Source of the DNA: Abiotrophia sp965245735
GTDB lineage: Bacteria; Bacillota; Bacilli; Lactobacillales; Aerococcaceae
Direction of reading: 5' to 3'
Length of the DNA stretch: 64,000 nt
Assembly (NCBI GenBank): GCA_965245735.1
Contig: CBDFAX010000004.1
Location: 28,440-92,439 of the forward strand
Part shown: positions 60,311-64,000 of the stretch, piece after piece
Layout of the letters: every line of letters starts with the position of its first letter
Position numbering within the stretch: the stretch's first letter is position 1
Program-made: the position numbers and the translations under genes
Notes under the pieces: model-generated
Databases searched by the model: none
Seen by the model: only the letters and a program-made list of their open reading frames with translations
Told to the model about the DNA's origin: nothing

Positions 60311-62398
60311 GTGCAATTTCAAGTGTTGCATCAGTCAAGTGGCCGGGTTCGACTTCGCGCCACTTTTCCTTTTACTGAAGATGTAAAATACTATCTTGAG
60401 GGGTTAACTTCGGACTTCCCCGACATTCTAAGATTGGACTTTTATGAAGATCCTTATGTGGTAGCTATCCATGTGATGCCTGGTCGTCAGGCCGTTGTAG
60501 CTCAATTATGGAACTTAATTCAGAAGGATAAATTAGAAGAACTTTATCGTCATCCCCAGCATCACGCAGCTTCAAGCCCTTATGCCTTAGTATCCTCAGC
60601 TGTGGGGCGTCACTACCTCTTCAAGTGGTTCATGCCGGTGCCTGTACGTTTGGCTAGAACCCTGTGGAAAGCTCTAGGCTACTTCCGTGATGCTTGGCGT
60701 GTTCTGCGACAGGGTAAGTTAACCATGGAAATTTTGGACTGTTCAGCTATTCTAGTTTCGCTCGCGATGAAACAGACCGATACGGCTAGCGCCATCATGT
60801 TTATCCTAGAATTAGGGGAGACACTCAACTATTGGACCCAAAAACGTTCCTTAGAAGATCTTGAAGCCAGCATCGCTGGCCAAGGCCGCCAAGTATGGTT
60901 ACTCAAGGGAGACCACTTGCTACAAATCGATAGCCAAGAAGTCCAAGTAGGTGATGTGCTTGTCTTCTATGAAGGCAGTGAGCTGCTCTTTGATGGGATT
61001 GTCTTGAATGGTCGAGCTAGTGTCAATGAGAGCTCCTTGACTGGTGAATCCTTCCCAGTAATCAAGGCTGTGGGGGATGAAGTCTACTCTAACACGGTCT
61101 TAACCAGTGGAGAACTACACGTTCGTGTAGAAAATCCAACCGCTAACTACCGTATACAAGAGCTAGTTAAGCTCATGCAAGAAGCGGCACAGCAGGAAGG
61201 AACTTACCAGTATAAGTACACCTCCATTGCTGATCGCATCGTCAAGTATAATTTCTTGGGAGCAGTGTTGACCTATATCCTAACAGGATCCTTTACCAAG
61301 GCGATTTCCTTCCTGTTGGTCGATTACTCCTGTGCCCTTAAATTATCGACTCCTATGGTGTACCTCTCTGCCATCAAGCAATTGATGCATCAGCAAGTTG
61401 TTGTGAAGAATTCGACAGTTCTGGACCAATTTGATGAAGTTGATACCTTAGTCTTTGATAAGACGGGGACCATTACCACTTCTCGTCCAGTTATTGAAGA
61501 AGTCATTCCTTTTCATGGCTATAGTGCAGAAGATGTCATAATGATTGGCGCCTGTTTAGAAGAGCATATTTACCATCCAATCGCTCATGCCTTGGTGGAT
61601 AAGGCGGCTCGAGAAGGCATCATTCATGAAGAAATGCATACCGAGCTCAACCACATAGCTTCCAAGGGCATTCGTTCTGAAATCGATGGTAATGTCGTAG
61701 TGATTGGGAGCTTAGGTTTAATGGAAGAATCAGGGATTGAGATTGAAGCCGATCAGAGTCACTTGATTCGTCAGAAAGAAACACACTATAATTTACTCTA
61801 CCTAGGTTATCGCCAGAAACTGATTGCCATGTTCTGCGTGGCGATTCCAGTTCGCCATGAGACGCAAAGTGTTCTACACGCTCTAAAAGGCTTGGGCAAG
61901 CATTTAGTTCTCTTAACAGGCGATACAGCGGCCAGAACCAATCGCTTAGTAGCAGACTTGCCTTTTGATGAAGTTCATACCAGTATGACGCCAGTGACTA
62001 AATTTGATTATGTCCAAAGGATGCAAGCGCAAGGCCACCGCGTCCTGATGATAGGGGATGGTCTCAATGATTCGGCTGCCCTATCTGCCAGTGATGTGGG
62101 CGTGGTGATGGGCGAAGGGGCGGAGGTTTCTAAGCAGATTAGTGACATTATGCTGCCATCCAATAATTTAGCCTCGCTCTTAACCTTGCATCAAGTCTCT
62201 GTCAATCTCAAGCAAGAAATTCAGGGAAATGTGCGGGATACTATTGCCATTAATTCAGGCCTTATCGGCTTGGGGGTACTGAATTGGCTTAAACCAAGTA
62301 GTTTGGCAATCTTGCATAACATGACGACCTTTGGGATTCTTTGCCGTAGCTATCTGAAGGGCAATGTAAGGCTAGAGAGTGCGGCAGAGGAGAAGTAA
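60311..62398 (+). CDS. Heavy-metal-type P1B-like ATPase with SCA motif
   Basis: 695 residues. Pumps a metal ion; identity unknown. The N-terminal HMA-like fold lacks CxxC. TGES actuator motif, phosphorylation Asp383 in DKTGT, HP motif (HPIAHAL) and GDGLNDSAAL hinge are all present. The metal site in transmembrane helix 4 reads DYSCALKLSTP (Cys341), without the Pro-containing CPC/SPC of copper, zinc or cobalt pumps. GTG at 60311 is supported by AGAGGGTGA six bases upstream; GTG at 60302 has none. It is followed by a possible 21-residue ORF. Confidence 0.88.
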   Translation: MQFQVLHQSSGRVRLRATFPFTEDVKYYLEGLTSDFPDILRLDFYEDPYVVAIHVMPGRQAVVAQLWNLIQKDKLEELYRHPQHHAASSPYALVSSAVGRHYLFKWFMPVPVRLARTLWKALGYFRDAWRVLRQGKLTMEILDCSAILVSLAMKQTDTASAIMFILELGETLNYWTQKRSLEDLEASIAGQGRQVWLLKGDHLLQIDSQEVQVGDVLVFYEGSELLFDGIVLNGRASVNESSLTGESFPVIKAVGDEVYSNTVLTSGELHVRVENPTANYRIQELVKLMQEAAQQEGTYQYKYTSIADRIVKYNFLGAVLTYILTGSFTKAISFLLVDYSCALKLSTPMVYLSAIKQLMHQQVVVKNSTVLDQFDEVDTLVFDKTGTITTSRPVIEEVIPFHGYSAEDVIMIGACLEEHIYHPIAHALVDKAAREGIIHEEMHTELNHIASKGIRSEIDGNVVVIGSLGLMEESGIEIEADQSHLIRQKETHYNLLYLGYRQKLIAMFCVAIPVRHETQSVLHALKGLGKHLVLLTGDTAARTNRLVADLPFDEVHTSMTPVTKFDYVQRMQAQGHRVLMIGDGLNDSAALSASDVGVVMGEGAEVSKQISDIMLPSNNLASLLTLHQVSVNLKQEIQGNVRDTIAINSGLIGLGVLNWLKPSSLAILHNMTTFGILCRSYLKGNVRLESAAEEK

Positions 62399-62463
62399 TG
62401 ACTTTGTTTAAAATACTTATCGAATGTGGAGGCATACGGTGGAAACGGCCACGATCAACATAG
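62398..62463 (+). CDS. Possible 21-residue peptide overlapping the ATPase stop
   Basis: MTLFKILIECGGIRWKRPRST. Its ATG overlaps the ATPase stop codon (TAATG), with GAGGAGAAG just before. Only the spacing and ribosome binding site support it; no homology known. Confidence 0.3.
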   Translation: MTLFKILIECGGIRWKRPRST

Positions 62464-62472
62464 TAAAAGCAA

Positions 62473-62514
62473 AAGGCCCCCATGACTTAGAATGTTAAGT
62501 CGTGGGGGTCTCTT
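62473..62514. terminator. Bidirectional terminator
   Basis: CCCCCATGACTTA and TAAGTCGTGGGGG with one G-T pair; T run on the minus side is TTTT, on the plus side TCTCTTCT. Serves the ATPase and the amidase gene. Confidence 0.85.
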
Positions 62515-62539
62515 CTACATTTTCTAAGGGGTGTGGAAG

Positions 62540-64000
62540 CTAATTCGGATTGGAGCCATCTATTTTTGTTTGGGACAGCGCAATTAGCCCTAGTAAGGTG
62601 AAGAGTATGGAGAGGACCTGAGAGCTAACACTTGATAGATCACCAGTCTCAGGGAGTTTAGCTGAAATCTGCTTACTTCCTTCTGCTCCACCAATTAGCT
62701 GTTGGTTTTCAGAGGAGCTAAACAATTCGTTCGAGCTGGTCTCTGCTGCCAAAGTGCTGGGTTCATTCTGGCTTGTTTCTAGTTCTGGACGGTTAAATTG
62801 TTGATTTTCCGCCATCAAATCGCCTAATTGGAGCAGGTAACGGTCATTTCCTATGGCAGCATTAAACTGAATGCCTAAAGGAAGGCCAGATTTGGTGACT
62901 AAAGTAGGGAGACTTAGGGCAGGCTCACCTGTCAAATTGGCGAATTGTGTGTAAGGCGTAAGGGCCAGAGATGGGAGCCAGTGATCATAAATCAGTTGCA
63001 TCTTGGCCTCATGGCTCAAATTTTCCGAATTCTTAATCAGTTCCAGGTCTTGGTCAGACACTAGAGCTTGATTAATGCGCGGAGCGGTGTAGGCCGTTGT
63101 AGGTGTTAAGAAAAGAGGATAGCGTTGGTGGAAATCAGCCATGGTTTGACGGACTTGCTGGATGCGAGCCCAGGCCTGATTTACTTCTTCCTTGGTCATG
63201 GTCTTGCTTGCCTGGTAGAGTAGCCAGCTAGTAGGGTCTACATCATCATAGCGTAGCTCTCGTTTGAGCTTGGTCTTGGCTAGATAACCTACTACACCCA
63301 TTTGGCTAGCATTGATTGTATAGTAATCCTTCATTAATTGGACACCATCAAAGGGCCAATTTACTTCTTCCAAACGGAAACCTTTGCCTCGCAAAAAGGC
63401 TACGGTTTGCTCAACTGCCAGTTTAGCTTCGGGGCTGACTTGAGTTCCAACGGGAGACAAGCTGGTATAGCCAATCGCTAGTCGTTTTAACTCTGCTTCG
63501 GTCAAGGCTTGAGCCAAGGAAGCATCCGGTTTCTTCATCGCTTTAAACAAGCTCTTGGTATCTTCCATGGTTTTGGTCATCATAAAATGGGCCACTGTAT
63601 TTTTGTCGATGGAGGCATTGCCCACTATGACGCCACGACTGGGCTTAAGGCCAATAAGGCCATTCCAGGAAGCCGGAATACGTATGGAGCCACCCGCATC
63701 ACTACCGGTTGCAGTTGGGGTCATGCCAGCTGCTGTAGCTGCACCAGAGCCACCGCTGGAACCGCCTGCCTGATAGTCAGGGTTCCAGGGGCTGCCAGTA
63801 GGACCATAGAGCTTAGAGTCTGTAATGTTCTTTAGTCCCATTTCAGGATAATTGGTCTGGCCAATGAGGATAAAGCCTAAGTCTTGCAAGGACTTAACAA
63901 AGGGACTTGTAGAGCCAGCTTTTTGGTTGGCTAAGAAGGTCAGGCCATTGGAGTTGGGCATGCCCTTAATGGTGTGACCTAATCCTTTTACCAATAATGG
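62540..64000 (-). CDS. Wall-anchored amidase-signature enzyme, 5' partial
   Basis: The frame runs off the window end: codons before the TTG at 63994 (P-L-L) continue the family's GxPxLxK stretch, so the N-terminal ~100 residues are missing. Catalytic Lys codon is 63986-63988; the cis-Ser (AGGSSGGSGAA) and nucleophile Ser (SDAGGSIRIP) follow. The C-terminus has a Ser/Glu-rich stretch, LPETG and a hydrophobic segment. The tail TKIDGSNPN has only one basic residue, unlike normal sortase signals. Substrate may be an amino acid or peptide amide. A secreted, anchored amidase is unusual in this fold, which is normally intracellular. Confidence 0.85.
   Translation of the reverse strand, partial: PLLVKGLGHTIKGMPNSNGLTFLANQKAGSTSPFVKSLQDLGFILIGQTNYPEMGLKNITDSKLYGPTGSPWNPDYQAGGSSGGSGAATAAGMTPTATGSDAGGSIRIPASWNGLIGLKPSRGVIVGNASIDKNTVAHFMMTKTMEDTKSLFKAMKKPDASLAQALTEAELKRLAIGYTSLSPVGTQVSPEAKLAVEQTVAFLRGKGFRLEEVNWPFDGVQLMKDYYTINASQMGVVGYLAKTKLKRELRYDDVDPTSWLLYQASKTMTKEEVNQAWARIQQVRQTMADFHQRYPLFLTPTTAYTAPRINQALVSDQDLELIKNSENLSHEAKMQLIYDHWLPSLALTPYTQFANLTGEPALSLPTLVTKSGLPLGIQFNAAIGNDRYLLQLGDLMAENQQFNRPELETSQNEPSTLAAETSSNELFSSSENQQLIGGAEGSKQISAKLPETGDLSSVSSQVLSILFTLLGLIALSQTKIDGSNPN

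Noticed and set aside
1..64000. CRISPR arrays, tRNA or rRNA genes, prophage genes
   Set aside because: No regularly spaced repeats apart from the LysM-coding repeats, no tRNA-like fold with CCA or TTC-A arm, and no phage gene was seen.

Overview
The window looks like chromosomal DNA from a low-to-mid GC Firmicute of the order Lactobacillales. Support for this: strong AGGAGG-type ribosome binding sites, LPETG cell-wall sorting signals, T-box leaders in front of thrS and leuS, a CIRCE operator in front of groES-groEL, an S_MK (SAM-III) leader in front of metK (a lactic acid bacterial device), GatCAB and a CamS lipoprotein. The mix of a surface endo-beta-N-acetylglucosaminidase, a GH2 beta-galactosidase and moderate GC would fit an oral or mucosal Aerococcaceae-type organism such as Abiotrophia; that assignment is inference.

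Layout. 1-7.3 kb: glycan foraging (5'-truncated, wall-anchored GH85 endoglycosidase, then lacZ). 7.4-10.2 kb, minus strand: a secreted and a membrane protein of unknown function, then cysK-cysE. 10.4-19.5 kb: the conserved block pcrA-ligA-camS-gatC-gatA-gatB. 19.5-22.7 kb: an L,D-transpeptidase facing a D,D-carboxypeptidase across a 38-bp perfect palindrome, and a small unknown gene. 22.8-27.7 kb: an aromatic-acid-exporter-like membrane protein, thrS behind a T-box, and an O-antigen-ligase-like protein. 27.7-32.4 kb: groES-groEL behind CIRCE, a membrane protein, uvrC. 32.5-39.3 kb: CAP-domain protein, alpha/beta hydrolase, thiolase, DegV protein, a degenerate phosphatidyltransferase homologue, an AT-rich pair of unknown genes, and a membrane protein. 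39.4-43.4 kb: metK, mnmM, and a six-LysM glucosaminidase. 43.4-52.4 kb: leuS behind a T-box, a MurJ/YtgP-type flippase with a very long acidic N-terminal extension, a pseudouridine synthase, pepV, and a TrmH-type methyltransferase. 52.5-53.8 kb: two overlapping secreted staphylococcal-nuclease-like genes. 54.0-59.8 kb: a LacI-regulated fructoside uptake operon (regulator, binding protein, two permeases, GH32 hydrolase, no ATPase gene). 60.0-62.4 kb: a small membrane-associated protein with a P1B-like ATPase. 62.5-64 kb: a wall-anchored amidase truncated by the window end.

How it fits together. Much of the window is housekeeping (translation quality control, DNA repair, protein folding, SAM synthesis, wall remodelling) with islands of surface and sugar functions. 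The most unusual items are the acidic flippase extension, a nuclease pair in which one partner has lost catalytic arginines, a CDP-alcohol phosphatidyltransferase-like protein missing three of four catalytic aspartates, a sugar-binding protein whose lipobox cysteine position is alanine, a metal-ATPase with SCA in place of the usual Pro-containing metal motif, and a family of terminators sharing a CTGAG stem. No tRNA, rRNA, CRISPR array or intact insertion sequence was seen.
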